Below are positions 17,526-25,962 of a stretch of DNA of 64,000 nt, one piece after another. The notes under the pieces were generated by a model that ran no database searches, was not told where the DNA came from, and saw only the letters and a program-made list of their open reading frames with translations. Made by a program: the position numbers and the translations under genes. The stretch is from Thermopetrobacter sp. TC1 (lineage in GTDB: Bacteria; Pseudomonadota; Alphaproteobacteria; Rhizobiales; Aestuariivirgaceae), in assembly GCF_000746275.1 (NCBI RefSeq), contig NZ_KN050828.1, positions 227,384 to 291,383 of the forward strand. Reading direction: 5' to 3'. Within the stretch, counting starts at the first letter, position 1. Each line of letters opens with the position of its first letter.

Positions 17526-18272
17526 TCAGCGGTCTGCCCGTTTTTGCGGCAGGCCCTTGGCGCCTGCGGTCTTGCACTCCTCGATGGTGATGTTGTCCAG
17601 CCTGGCCCCGGTGAAATCGGCGTTTTCCAGCCGGGTGGAGACGAAATTCGCCCCTGAGAGATCGGCGCCGTGAAAGCGGGCGCCTGTGAGATCGGATTCC
17701 TCAATGGTGAGGCCGGTCATGTTGGCCTTGTCAAAACGGGCGTTGCGCAGATCAGAGCCAATGATGAAGCCGCGGAACATCATCGCGCCCGAAAAATCGG
17801 CATCGGGCAGTTTTGCCTCATCCATCTCGACATCACGCAGATGCGCCCCGTTGAAGCGCACGCCCTTGCCATGCATGCCGCTCAAGATGGCGCCGAACAT
17901 GTAGGCCTTGGTGAAATCCACACCTTCCGCCGAGGTGTTGCCCAGGCGCGTATGGAGCAGATCGCTATCCCTGAACGATGCGCCATCGAGCTTGCACCCC
18001 TGCAAATTGGCCCAACGGAAGTTTGCCCCGTCCAGGCGCGCGGAAATAAGGGAGCAGCCCTGCATGCGCGCGTTGGTGAAATTCACGCCCCGCAGGTCGG
18101 CCCCATGCAGATCCACCCCCATGAGCATGCGCCCCTTGAAATTGCAGTGGCGCAGATCGGTTTCCGGTGCAGGTTTCTGGCAATCGCCCTTTGGCATGGC
18201 CACCGCGGGAAGGGTGATGGATGCGATCAGAAGGGCGGATGCGGCTAGACGTGTGGCGATGCTCGCAGGCAT
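17526..18272 (-). CDS. Secreted pentapeptide-repeat protein
   Basis: The 248-residue protein starts with a signal peptide (MPASIATRLAASALLIASIT, cleavage near AVA/MPKG). About 180 residues of A(D/N)LxG-type pentapeptide repeats follow, for example GVDLHGADLRGVNFTN, GANFRWANLQGCKLDGASF and GADLSGANF. Such repeats form a right-handed quadrilateral beta-helix. Cysteines in DCQKP, RHCNF, QGCSL, QGCKL and EECKTA suggest a periplasmic disulfide-containing protein. Function is unknown. The ATG at 18272 follows CGGGAGCC, while the longer frame to 18320 has no signal-like start. It converges with mtnP. Confidence 0.8.
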   Translation of the reverse strand: MPASIATRLAASALLIASITLPAVAMPKGDCQKPAPETDLRHCNFKGRMLMGVDLHGADLRGVNFTNARMQGCSLISARLDGANFRWANLQGCKLDGASFRDSDLLHTRLGNTSAEGVDFTKAYMFGAILSGMHGKGVRFNGAHLRDVEMDEAKLPDADFSGAMMFRGFIIGSDLRNARFDKANMTGLTIEESDLTGARFHGADLSGANFVSTRLENADFTGARLDNITIEECKTAGAKGLPQKRADR

Positions 18273-18725
18273 GAGACAGGCTCCCGAATGCAGGCAGCGC
18301 ATCGCTTCTGTTCCCCGCAAGGTTCTCTAGCATGTCTGCGGGCGCTTGTGGATAGGCCTCAAACGCCTGGAGCGTTTGGGCCGGGAAAGCATGCGGAATG
18401 TGCACGGCATGAGGGAAGAAAGCTGATGCAGATCGGGCTTTGCCTTGCGCAGGCAGGAATAAGCCGGACATTGCGACGGGTTGCCACTTGAACGAGAACG
18501 AGACGGGCGATACAGAAAAGGCCAGTTCTTGTCGGCGCGTGAGCCGGAGGATCCGGCCTTGTCGGAGCACGCGGCAGGGGGGAACGGAATTCGCCGCAGC
18601 ATAAAGTGCGGCCTTTCGCGGCAGAAGGACACTTCCGCCGTTCACTAAAGCGAGAGCTGGATCGCTCCGCCGTCCTTGGCCAAGGGGCGACGGGGCCAAC
18701 AAGCATTCAACAGAGGGAGAGGAGC
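18273..18725. other. Intergenic region upstream of sqr, no gene
   Basis: This 450-bp spacer separates the divergent pentapeptide-repeat and sqr genes and must contain both promoters. Short stems are present at 18360-18378 (CAAACGC/GCGTTTG) and around a GCCGGAGGATCCGGC palindrome near 18550. No coding sequence with family features and no recognisable regulator site were found. A strong purine-rich site GAGGGAGAGGAG directly precedes the sqr start. Confidence 0.5.
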
Positions 18726-19997
18726 ATGGCCCACATCGTCGTCATCGGTGCCGGCATCGGCGGCATTCCAACAGCCTATGAGCTGAAGGAAGTCGTCGGT
18801 CCCGGAGACAAGATCACTGTCGTCAACAACCGGCCTGTCTTTCAGTTCACGCCGTCCAATCCCTGGGTGGCCGTCGGCTGGAGAAAGCGCGAGGACGTGA
18901 CCATCGAGATGGGCCCGGTGTTCTCGCGCCACGGGATCGACTTCATCGCGAAGACCGTGACCAAGATCCTGCCGGAAGAGAACAAGATCGAGCTGGAAGG
19001 CGGCGAAACGCTGGACTACGACTTCCTGGTCATTGCCGCAGGTCCGGAACTGGCCTTCGACGAGGTGGAAGGCCTCGGGCCGGAGGGCGGCTATACGCAG
19101 TCCGTCTGCACCATCGAACACGCCGAGAAGGCCTATGTGGCCTGGGAGGAGTTCTGTGCCGATCCCGGCCCGGTGCTGGTGGGCGCGGTGCAGATGGCCT
19201 CCTGCTTCGGTCCGGCCTATGAGTTTGCCGCCATCATGGACACGGACCTGAAGAAGCGGGACATCCGCCACAAGGTGCCGATGACCTTCGTCACTTCCGA
19301 GCCCTATATCGGGCATCTGGGCCTTGGCGGCGTCGGTGACACCAAAGGCTTGCTGGAATCCGAGTTCCGTGACCGCAACATCAAGTGGATCACCAACGCC
19401 AAGGTGGACAAGGTTGAGCCCAACACGATGTTCGTCACGGAGGTGGACGAGGACGGCAACGACAAGAAGAAGCACGAGCTCGAATTCAAGTATGCGATGA
19501 TGCTGCCGGCCTTCCGTGGCGTGCGTCCGGCCATGGGTATTGAGGGGCTGGCCAATCCGCGCGGCTTCATCATCGTGGACAAGCATCAGCGCAATCCCAA
19601 GTATCCCAACATTTTCGGCGTCGGCGTCTGCATCGCCATTCCGCCGCTGGAGGCCACGCCGGTGCCGGTGGGCGTGCCCAAGACGGGCTACATGATCGAA
19701 TCGATGGTGACGGCCACGGTGCAGAACATCGGCGAGCTGTTAAAGGGCCGAGAACCGACTCACGAGCCAACGTGGAACGCCCTGTGCCTGGCCGATCTTG
19801 GCGACAAGGGCGTGGTATTCTTCGCGCGGCCGCAGAACCCGCCGCGGAACATCAACTGGTCGGCCGAGGGCAAGTGGGTGCATCTGGCCAAGATCGCCTT
19901 CGAGAAATACTTCCTGCGCAAGGTGCGCAAGGGTGTGTCCGAGCCGTTCATCGAGCGCTATCTGCTCGGCCTGGTGAAGATGCACCGCCTGAAGTGA
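18726..19997 (+). CDS. sqr: Sulfide:quinone oxidoreductase, type I-like
   Basis: Membrane-associated FAD enzyme that oxidises sulfide and reduces quinone. The 423-residue protein begins with the FAD motif IVVIGAGIGGIPTAYE. Cysteines C128 (SVCTIEHAE), C160 (MASCFGPAYEF) and C354 (NALCLADLGD) sit where the three redox cysteines of Acidithiobacillus ferrooxidans SQR do, and SEPYIGHLGLGGVGDTKG and VPKTGYMIESM are also shared. C144 and C302 are extra. The amphipathic C-terminus (FEKYFLRKVRKGVSEPFIE) fits membrane attachment. The ATG at 18726 is preferred; the frame is open upstream but without family features. It stands alone, without sox or persulfide-dioxygenase genes nearby, and ends at a strong terminator. 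Confidence 0.93.
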   Translation: MAHIVVIGAGIGGIPTAYELKEVVGPGDKITVVNNRPVFQFTPSNPWVAVGWRKREDVTIEMGPVFSRHGIDFIAKTVTKILPEENKIELEGGETLDYDFLVIAAGPELAFDEVEGLGPEGGYTQSVCTIEHAEKAYVAWEEFCADPGPVLVGAVQMASCFGPAYEFAAIMDTDLKKRDIRHKVPMTFVTSEPYIGHLGLGGVGDTKGLLESEFRDRNIKWITNAKVDKVEPNTMFVTEVDEDGNDKKKHELEFKYAMMLPAFRGVRPAMGIEGLANPRGFIIVDKHQRNPKYPNIFGVGVCIAIPPLEATPVPVGVPKTGYMIESMVTATVQNIGELLKGREPTHEPTWNALCLADLGDKGVVFFARPQNPPRNINWSAEGKWVHLAKIAFEKYFLRKVRKGVSEPFIERYLLGLVKMHRLK

Positions 19998-20024
19998 TCC
20001 GCTTTCGTCATTCTCATGCAGAAA

Positions 20025-20054
20025 GGGCGCCGGAACATCCTCCGGCGCCCTTTT
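20025..20054 (+). terminator. Strong, probably bidirectional terminator between sqr and tadC
   Basis: GGGCGCCGGA (20025-20034) and TCCGGCGCCC (20041-20050) form a perfect 10-bp stem with an ACATCC loop, followed by TTTT. AAA precedes the stem, so the minus-strand transcript of the Tad cluster also reads hairpin plus U. It lies between two convergent genes. Confidence 0.9.
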
Positions 20055-20081
20055 CTCATTCATACCAAGGCACTGCTCAGA

Positions 20082-21050
20082 TCAGGGAAGCTTGAAAGCC
20101 ACGATGGAAGCCGGCCCAAGCAGCACGATGAAGATAACCGGCAGAAAGAACATCACCATGGGAACAGTGAGTTTCGGCGGCAGGGCCGCTGCCTTCTTTT
20201 CCAGCTCCATCATGCGTTCGCGCCGGTTTTCCTCGGCGGAATTGCGCAGCGCCATGCCAAGGGACGTGCCGTAGGTTTCCGCCTGGATGAGCGAGTTCAC
20301 CACTGCCTTGACAACGGGCAGGCCCGTGCGCTTGGCCAGATTTTCCAAAGCCTTGGAACGATCGCCGAGATAAGAGAGTTCCGCCGTCGTCAGTTGCAGC
20401 TCCTCGGCGAGCGCTGGGGAGATGGTGCCGATCTCCTTGGCCACACGCGTCATGGCCACCTCAATGGACATGCCGGATTCGACACTGATGAGCATGAGGT
20501 CCAGCGCATCCGACCAGGCCATGCGAATGGACTGCTGCCGACGCTGAATCATGTTGGTCAGAATGATTGTCGGCAAATAGAAGCCCACGACACCCGCCGC
20601 AAGAGTGCCCGCTATTCTTATGGTCGTGTCCACTTCGGAATTGAGCAGCCCCATGTAAACATAGGCGAAGATCATAAGCGCCACGGGCAGGATCACGCGG
20701 GCGGCAAGAAAGATCACCATGTGCTTCTCCTGCCTCAGACCCGCCATGCGCAATTTCTCGCGATAACGCTCCGCCTCGAGCAGCTCGTGCAAATTGAGAG
20801 CCCGAACGAGCTCCGCCAGAAGGCCATTCGGCTTCTCGCGCAATCTTTTGTTCTGCGCTTCTTCCAATGCCGCTTTCTGCTGCGCACGCAGCTTGTCACG
20901 CTCCAAGGCGACGCGCTCCATGCGATCCTTGAGTTCATTGCGCGCCATGAGCGGCTTGAGAAAGGTCACGATCATGAGAAAGACCAGGCCGGCAACGGCG
21001 ACCGTGACCAGGTTCTCGGTCTTGGTGAAGTATTCAATGAAAGACCACAT
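20082..21050 (-). CDS. tadC: Tad pilus inner-membrane platform protein TadC
   Basis: Type II secretion F-family platform protein for Flp pilus assembly, 322 residues. An N-terminal helix (about 16-32) is followed by a cytoplasmic coiled stretch rich in KxxLEEAQ. The GspF domain carries SDALDLMLISVESGMSIEVAM (about 183-203) and the final hydrophobic LTVPMVMFFLPVIFIVLLGP segment. It is the last gene of the cluster, 9 nt after tadB, and ends near a bidirectional terminator. Confidence 0.93.
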   Translation of the reverse strand: MWSFIEYFTKTENLVTVAVAGLVFLMIVTFLKPLMARNELKDRMERVALERDKLRAQQKAALEEAQNKRLREKPNGLLAELVRALNLHELLEAERYREKLRMAGLRQEKHMVIFLAARVILPVALMIFAYVYMGLLNSEVDTTIRIAGTLAAGVVGFYLPTIILTNMIQRRQQSIRMAWSDALDLMLISVESGMSIEVAMTRVAKEIGTISPALAEELQLTTAELSYLGDRSKALENLAKRTGLPVVKAVVNSLIQAETYGTSLGMALRNSAEENRRERMMELEKKAAALPPKLTVPMVMFFLPVIFIVLLGPASIVAFKLP

Positions 21051-21059
21051 GGTTCTCGC

Positions 21060-22055
21060 TCAGACCTTGAAGTTGATCATCTTGTACATCACGATGATGC
21101 CGGTCGACATCCACACAACCGCACCAACAAGCATGAACTTGCCCGTGATCGTGTTGAACAGGGGCTGGATATATTCCGGATTGAGAACGCTGATCGCCGC
21201 CAAAAGCAGAACAGGCAACGCACCAATGATCGAGGCACCCGCTTTTGCTTCCTGCGAAAGCGCCTTCACTTTCAGCCGCATACCCTTGCGGTCGCGCAGG
21301 ACCTTGGCAAGATTGTTCAGCACTTCGGAGAGGTTGCCACCCGACTGCTGCTGAATGCCGATGACGATGGACAGAAAGTTTACCTCCGGCAAGGGCATGC
21401 GGTCATACATGCGCTGAAAGCCCTGATCCAGCGGGATGCCAAGTCTCTGGCCCTCGACGACTTCACGAAATTCCACACCGATGGGGTCCGGCATCTCCTT
21501 GGCCACCAGCTTGAGAGCCTCATTGAGAGGCAGGCCGGCCTTGATGGAGCGAACCATGGCATCGATGGTTTCGGGCAGAAGCGTGAGAAAGGCCAGCTCT
21601 CTCCTCTTGCGCAGAAATTTCAGCAGCCAGTAGGGAACGCCAAGCCCGCCAACGAGCAATCCACCAAGCCCCACGAAGGGATTGCGCGACAGCACAAGAG
21701 TGACCAACCCCAAAATCACGCCGGAGCCCAACGCGAAAAGATAATATTGAACAGGGGAAACCTTCAGCCCCGCCTGCCGCAACATCTTTTTCAGGCTGGG
21801 ACGCTGTCCTTTCTTGCGGCGCCGCGTTTCTTCCTCAACCTCACGCAGCATGGCCTGCACCTGCTTGCGGCGCTTGTCCTTGTGCAGCTTTTGCAGGTTG
21901 GCCTTCTGCACTTCCTTTTCATTCACGATGCGGTTCATGCGCCGAGAGCGCGACGCCTTGTCCGACATGAACCTCTGCAAGATGAAAATCGTCAACCCGC
22001 CCACCACAAGGGCGATGACCCCCATCATGACGATTTGCAGAAACTGCGGATTCAT
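21060..22055 (-). CDS. tadB: Tad pilus inner-membrane platform protein TadB
   Basis: A 331-residue GspF-domain protein with a first transmembrane helix at about 8-28, two further helices around 105-145 (FALGSGVILGLVTLVLSR) and the T2SSF domain with PETIDAMVRSIKAGLPLNEALKL (about 182-204). The last helix is near the C-terminus (FMLVGAVVWMSTGIIVMYKM). It forms the inner-membrane platform with TadC, on which the TadA ATPase acts. It lies between tadA and tadC, all on the minus strand. TadA and TadB are separated by 109 nt, longer than the other gaps in this part of the cluster. Confidence 0.93.
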   Translation of the reverse strand: MNPQFLQIVMMGVIALVVGGLTIFILQRFMSDKASRSRRMNRIVNEKEVQKANLQKLHKDKRRKQVQAMLREVEEETRRRKKGQRPSLKKMLRQAGLKVSPVQYYLFALGSGVILGLVTLVLSRNPFVGLGGLLVGGLGVPYWLLKFLRKRRELAFLTLLPETIDAMVRSIKAGLPLNEALKLVAKEMPDPIGVEFREVVEGQRLGIPLDQGFQRMYDRMPLPEVNFLSIVIGIQQQSGGNLSEVLNNLAKVLRDRKGMRLKVKALSQEAKAGASIIGALPVLLLAAISVLNPEYIQPLFNTITGKFMLVGAVVWMSTGIIVMYKMINFKV

Positions 22056-22164
22056 CTAGTCTCTCCCGTCAGTTACGGAACTTTTGCATCAAAACCCCAG
22101 CGTTCCGCATCAGCGAGAAGGCAACGTCACACTCTTCAACGCTTCAGCATCCGCATGCGTGCTC

Positions 22165-23970
22165 TCAATATGCCGCTTCCGCCTCTTCGTTCCTGAGTTC
22201 CGCCTTTTCCAAAGCCTCAAGGAGACGCTGCTCCTCACCGTAATAACGCGCGCGATCCCAGAAAGCGGGGCGGGCAATACCGGTGGAGCGGTGGCGACCG
22301 ATAACCTTTCCGTTTTCGTCTTCGCCAAGGATCTCGTAAACGAAGAGGTCCTGGGTGATGATCACGTCGCCTTCCATGCCCGTCACCTCGGTGATGTGGG
22401 TGATCTTGCGCGAGCCATCACGCAAACGGGCAGCCTGGATGATGACGTCAATGGAACCGACGATCATCTCGCGGATGGTCTTGGACGGCAGCGAGAAACC
22501 GCCCATGGTGATCATGGATTCAAGACGCGAGAGCGCCTCGCGCGGGCTGTTGGCGTGCAGTGTGCCCATGGAGCCATCGTGGCCTGTGTTCATGGCCTGC
22601 AACAGGTCGAAGGCTTCCGGGCCACGCACCTCACCGACGATGATCCGCTCCGGGCGCATACGCAGACAGTTACGCACAAGATCGCGCATGGTGATCTCGC
22701 CTTCCCCTTCCAGGTTGGGCGGACGGGTCTCCAGGCGCACCACGTGATCCTGTTGCAGCTGAAGTTCCGCCGCGTCCTCGCAGGTGATGATGCGCTCGTC
22801 GTTATCGATGTAAGCGGTCAGACAGTTGAGCAGGGTCGTCTTACCGGAACCCGTGCCACCGGAAATGAGCACATTGCAGCGCACGCGGCCGATGATCTTG
22901 AGGATCTCGGCGCCTTCCGGAGTGATGGACCCCAGGCGCACGAGGTCATCGAGTTTCAGCCGGTCCTTCTTGAACTTACGGATGGTGAGCGCCGGGCCGT
23001 CGATGGCCAGCGGCGGCACGATCACATTCACACGCGAACCATCGGGAAGGCGCGCGTCACAGATGGGGCTTGCCTCATCCACGCGGCGGCCAACCTGGGA
23101 AACGATGCGCTGACAGATGTTCAGCAGCTGGGTGTTATCCCTGAAGCGGATGTTGGCCGGCTGCACCTTGCCGTTGACTTCGATGTAGCACTTATCGGCG
23201 CCGTTCACCATGATATCGGCGATGTCGTCCCGGGCGAGCAGCGGCTCCAGCGGACCATAGCCGAGAACGTCGTTGCAGATGTCCTCGAGCAGCTCTTCCT
23301 GCTCGGCGATGGACAGGGCGACATCCTTGATGGCGATGATCTCGTTGACGATATCGCGGATCTCGTCACGCGCGCTCTCGGGATCCAGCTGTGAAAGCTG
23401 GGTGAGATCGATGGCGTCGATGAGCGCGTTAAAGATCATCGACTTGATGTTGTAATACTCCTCCGACCGCTGCGAAACGATCTCGGCACCAACTGAAGAG
23501 CCGGATGAAACAGCGTCGTTGGCATCCTGCGCGGAAGGCCGCACAGAGCTCGCCGATGTCGAGGGCTGGGGTGACATGCCCGCCGGATTTCCGGGAACAG
23601 CCGTCGCAGGCTGGTGCGCCGCCATGCCCGGCTGAGCCGGAGCGCCCATGGGCATCTGCCCCATGCCCATGCCTCCCGCGCCCGCCGGCGCGGATGGCAT
23701 GACCGGTTGAGCCTGCTGCGGGCCGCCCATGCCCTGATGCATCTGGGGCGCCGCACCTGCCACGGACTGGGCCGCAGGATTCATCCCGGGCATGGATGCA
23801 GGCGCGGCACCTGTGTGGCCGCCCGCCATACCGGGCACAGGACCGGATGCCATGCCCGCAGCCATGGCCTGCTGCGAGGATTGCGCGGGAGCGCCCTGTG
23901 GCTGCACTCCCTCGTTCATCGCGGGCTGCTGGCCCTGATTTGCCCCTTCATTCTGACGCTTGCCGAACAT
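22165..23970 (-). CDS. cpaF: Tad pilus assembly ATPase TadA/CpaF with long low-complexity N-terminus
   Basis: Secretion ATPase that powers Flp pilin assembly. The 601 residues are longer than typical CpaF (about 450-500). The excess is residues 1-160, a low-complexity region rich in Met, Pro, Gly, Ala and Gln (MPGM-, GQMPMG-like words). The conserved part starts near 165. Walker A is GGTGSGKTT (371-379), followed by the Asp box [18 protein letters not shown] and a [29 protein letters not shown] stretch with the Walker B and His boxes. Next to cpaE (6 nt apart). Confidence 0.95.
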   Translation of the reverse strand: MFGKRQNEGANQGQQPAMNEGVQPQGAPAQSSQQAMAAGMASGPVPGMAGGHTGAAPASMPGMNPAAQSVAGAAPQMHQGMGGPQQAQPVMPSAPAGAGGMGMGQMPMGAPAQPGMAAHQPATAVPGNPAGMSPQPSTSASSVRPSAQDANDAVSSGSSVGAEIVSQRSEEYYNIKSMIFNALIDAIDLTQLSQLDPESARDEIRDIVNEIIAIKDVALSIAEQEELLEDICNDVLGYGPLEPLLARDDIADIMVNGADKCYIEVNGKVQPANIRFRDNTQLLNICQRIVSQVGRRVDEASPICDARLPDGSRVNVIVPPLAIDGPALTIRKFKKDRLKLDDLVRLGSITPEGAEILKIIGRVRCNVLISGGTGSGKTTLLNCLTAYIDNDERIITCEDAAELQLQQDHVVRLETRPPNLEGEGEITMRDLVRNCLRMRPERIIVGEVRGPEAFDLLQAMNTGHDGSMGTLHANSPREALSRLESMITMGGFSLPSKTIREMIVGSIDVIIQAARLRDGSRKITHITEVTGMEGDVIITQDLFVYEILGEDENGKVIGRHRSTGIARPAFWDRARYYGEEQRLLEALEKAELRNEEAEAAY

Positions 23971-23976
23971 GGGCTC

Positions 23977-25269
23977 TTACCCCTTCTTGCCAACCTTGCT
24001 CAGCATTCCCCGCAAGGACGCGAACAGTCCCTTGCTCGTGCTGCTGTCGGTTGTTGCATCTTCCTGCATGTTCTGCCCGAGCAGCCGCCGGGCCAGCTGA
24101 TCGAACACCTTCGCGGCCTCGGACTTGGGATCGTACTGGGAAACAAGCACCCCCTCGTTCAGGGCCGCATTGAAAATCTCCGGCGCGAACGTCACAGTCC
24201 CCAGAGGTTCGATGTCGAAGGCCTCGACGAACTCCTGCATGGAGATTTCGAGATCCTTGTTTTTGGTCTGTCCCACTTTGTTAAGGACAAGACCCGGCTT
24301 TGCATCGTTGGGGCGCAACTGCTTGAGCATGTCGAGAATCGACTTGACGTTGCGCACCGAAACGAGATCCGGGGTGGCTGTGATGATCACGTCATCCGCG
24401 CCAATGAGCGCACCCCGGGTCCAGGACTCCCAGTCCGACGGCAGATCGAGAACGGTGATCGGCGCAGTGGCACGCAAGGCGTCCAGGAGCACCGAGAGGG
24501 TCTCCTCCTGAATGTCGATGACCCTGTCGACGCTGGCCGGAGAGGCGAGGAGCATGAGATGCTCCGAGCACTTGGCCAGGAGCCTGTCGATGAGGACCGG
24601 ATCGATACGATCGGACGCCATCAGCGCATCGACAATGCCCTGCGCAGGCTCCTTGTCGAAATCGAGTCCGGCGGTGCCGTAGGCCAGATCCAGGTCGGCG
24701 ACCACGGTGTTCTTGCCGTACTGCTCCGCGAGGAACCATGCCACGTTGTGGGCAATGGCAGAGGAACCCGCCCCGCCCCGCGCACCGATGAAGGCCACGA
24801 TCCTGCCGATGGAGGCTGCTTGGCTGTCACCACCAAAGATGTTGGAAACAGCCATCAAAATATCCTGGGGCTGCAAGGGCATGACGAGATATTCGCTCAC
24901 GCCCTGAGCGATCAGGGTCCGATAGAGGTGGATGTCATTGTGGTGGCCAATGACGATGACCTTCGTCTGCGGCGCACAGACCTGAGCCAGGGCCTGCAAT
25001 TCCGCAAGAAGAGACTGAGAATCCTTCGCCGATTCCACAATCAGCAGATCCGGCGTCAGAGCCTGCGCGTACGCCTGCACGGCCGCCGGGATGCCTCCTG
25101 TGAAGACCTGGGAAGAGGTTCGGGCGAAGTGTCTGTCGGCAAAGGTGGCCTGCATCAATGCCACGCCCTTGTCGGTCTCACAGAAGGCATGAATGGAGAT
25201 ATGCGGCAAAGGCGGCAGATTGATCATGCCCGAGTTTGTCATGGCCTGCGGATTCATGTTCGACATCAT
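23977..25269 (-). CDS. cpaE: Pilus localisation ATPase CpaE/TadZ
   Basis: ParA/MinD-like protein that places the Tad apparatus at the pole. The 430-residue protein has an atypical receiver-like domain (about 25-150) and then the deviant P-loop IGARGGAGSSAIAHNVA (about 158-174), in which the usual signature lysine is replaced. VVADLDLAYGTAGLDFD follows and VLDLPSDWESW is a Walker B-like region. The C-terminus (GLFASLRGMLSKVGKKG) is amphipathic and could touch the membrane. Located between cpaD and cpaF. Confidence 0.9.
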   Translation of the reverse strand: MMSNMNPQAMTNSGMINLPPLPHISIHAFCETDKGVALMQATFADRHFARTSSQVFTGGIPAAVQAYAQALTPDLLIVESAKDSQSLLAELQALAQVCAPQTKVIVIGHHNDIHLYRTLIAQGVSEYLVMPLQPQDILMAVSNIFGGDSQAASIGRIVAFIGARGGAGSSAIAHNVAWFLAEQYGKNTVVADLDLAYGTAGLDFDKEPAQGIVDALMASDRIDPVLIDRLLAKCSEHLMLLASPASVDRVIDIQEETLSVLLDALRATAPITVLDLPSDWESWTRGALIGADDVIITATPDLVSVRNVKSILDMLKQLRPNDAKPGLVLNKVGQTKNKDLEISMQEFVEAFDIEPLGTVTFAPEIFNAALNEGVLVSQYDPKSEAAKVFDQLARRLLGQNMQEDATTDSSTSKGLFASLRGMLSKVGKKG

Positions 25270-25358
25270 CGTTTCAAACCCCGATCACTCAATTCCCTTG
25301 TGTCCCTTTCCCCGGTCGTCCGCCGATCATGGCCCGGCAAAAGTGCCGGGCCGGGCAC

Positions 25359-25937
25359 TCACTTGCTTGAGATCGCATTGATGGCACGCTGTGCATCCGG
25401 CCCCTTCATGGGACGCGGGTGCTCGAAGTCCTCCGGATTGGCCACCATTGCCGCGAGATTGTGCTGCTGGGCACAACCGAAATTCGGATAGGGCTCGTTA
25501 TCCAGCGTGGCGGAGAGTGATTTCGACCAGTCACCGCACTCGCGGGTCACCGCGAACTTCCTGTTCGTGCTGATGACCAGATTCTTGCCCTTTTTGCTGA
25601 CGACATGCCGGATGCGCTGCGGCGCAACGCCCTGTTCCTTGAGCAGCACGGTGGCGCGCGCCGCCGCCAGCTCCCCGGAGACACCCGCCGGGCGCACAAT
25701 CACGACCGTGCCGGGCATGGCCGCCACCTCGGCGCCGAAGCGGCGCACCATGTTCTCACCATCGTCACCCAGACGACCGGAGCGCACCGGAATGGTGATC
25801 CGGGACTTGCCCTCGACGACCTCGATGGGATGCAACTCCTCCGGCCCAAAGGGAACGTACTCCGAATTCGTCTGACAACCGCCCAGCGCGACGACACCCG
25901 TCAGCGCCATGAGCAAAGCAAATTTCCGCGCAATCAT
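25359..25937 (-). CDS. cpaD: Pilus assembly lipoprotein CpaD
   Basis: A 192-residue outer-membrane lipoprotein of the Cpa/Tad system. The signal sequence MIARKFALLMALTGVVALGG is followed directly by the lipobox cysteine C21. The mature part matches the CpaD family pattern (PEELHPIEVVEGK, CGDWSKSLSATLDNEPYPNFGCAQQHNLAAMVANPEDFEHPRP). It likely helps secretin CpaC function as a pilotin-like partner. A 25-nt gap separates it from cpaC upstream, and 89 nt from cpaE downstream. Confidence 0.9.
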   Translation of the reverse strand: MIARKFALLMALTGVVALGGCQTNSEYVPFGPEELHPIEVVEGKSRITIPVRSGRLGDDGENMVRRFGAEVAAMPGTVVIVRPAGVSGELAAARATVLLKEQGVAPQRIRHVVSKKGKNLVISTNRKFAVTRECGDWSKSLSATLDNEPYPNFGCAQQHNLAAMVANPEDFEHPRPMKGPDAQRAINAISSK

Positions 25938-25962
25938 GATTCTGTCTCCTCAAGCCCGCCGA

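Noticed and set aside
20016-22196. A 726-codon open frame on the plus strand across tadC and tadB
   Set aside because: It is antisense to two well-supported Tad genes, is rich in His, Gln and Arg, and has no domain. GC-rich third positions create such shadow frames.
23614-25491. A 625-codon open frame on the plus strand across cpaE and part of cpaF
   Set aside because: Antisense to two coupled pilus genes, without recognisable motifs.
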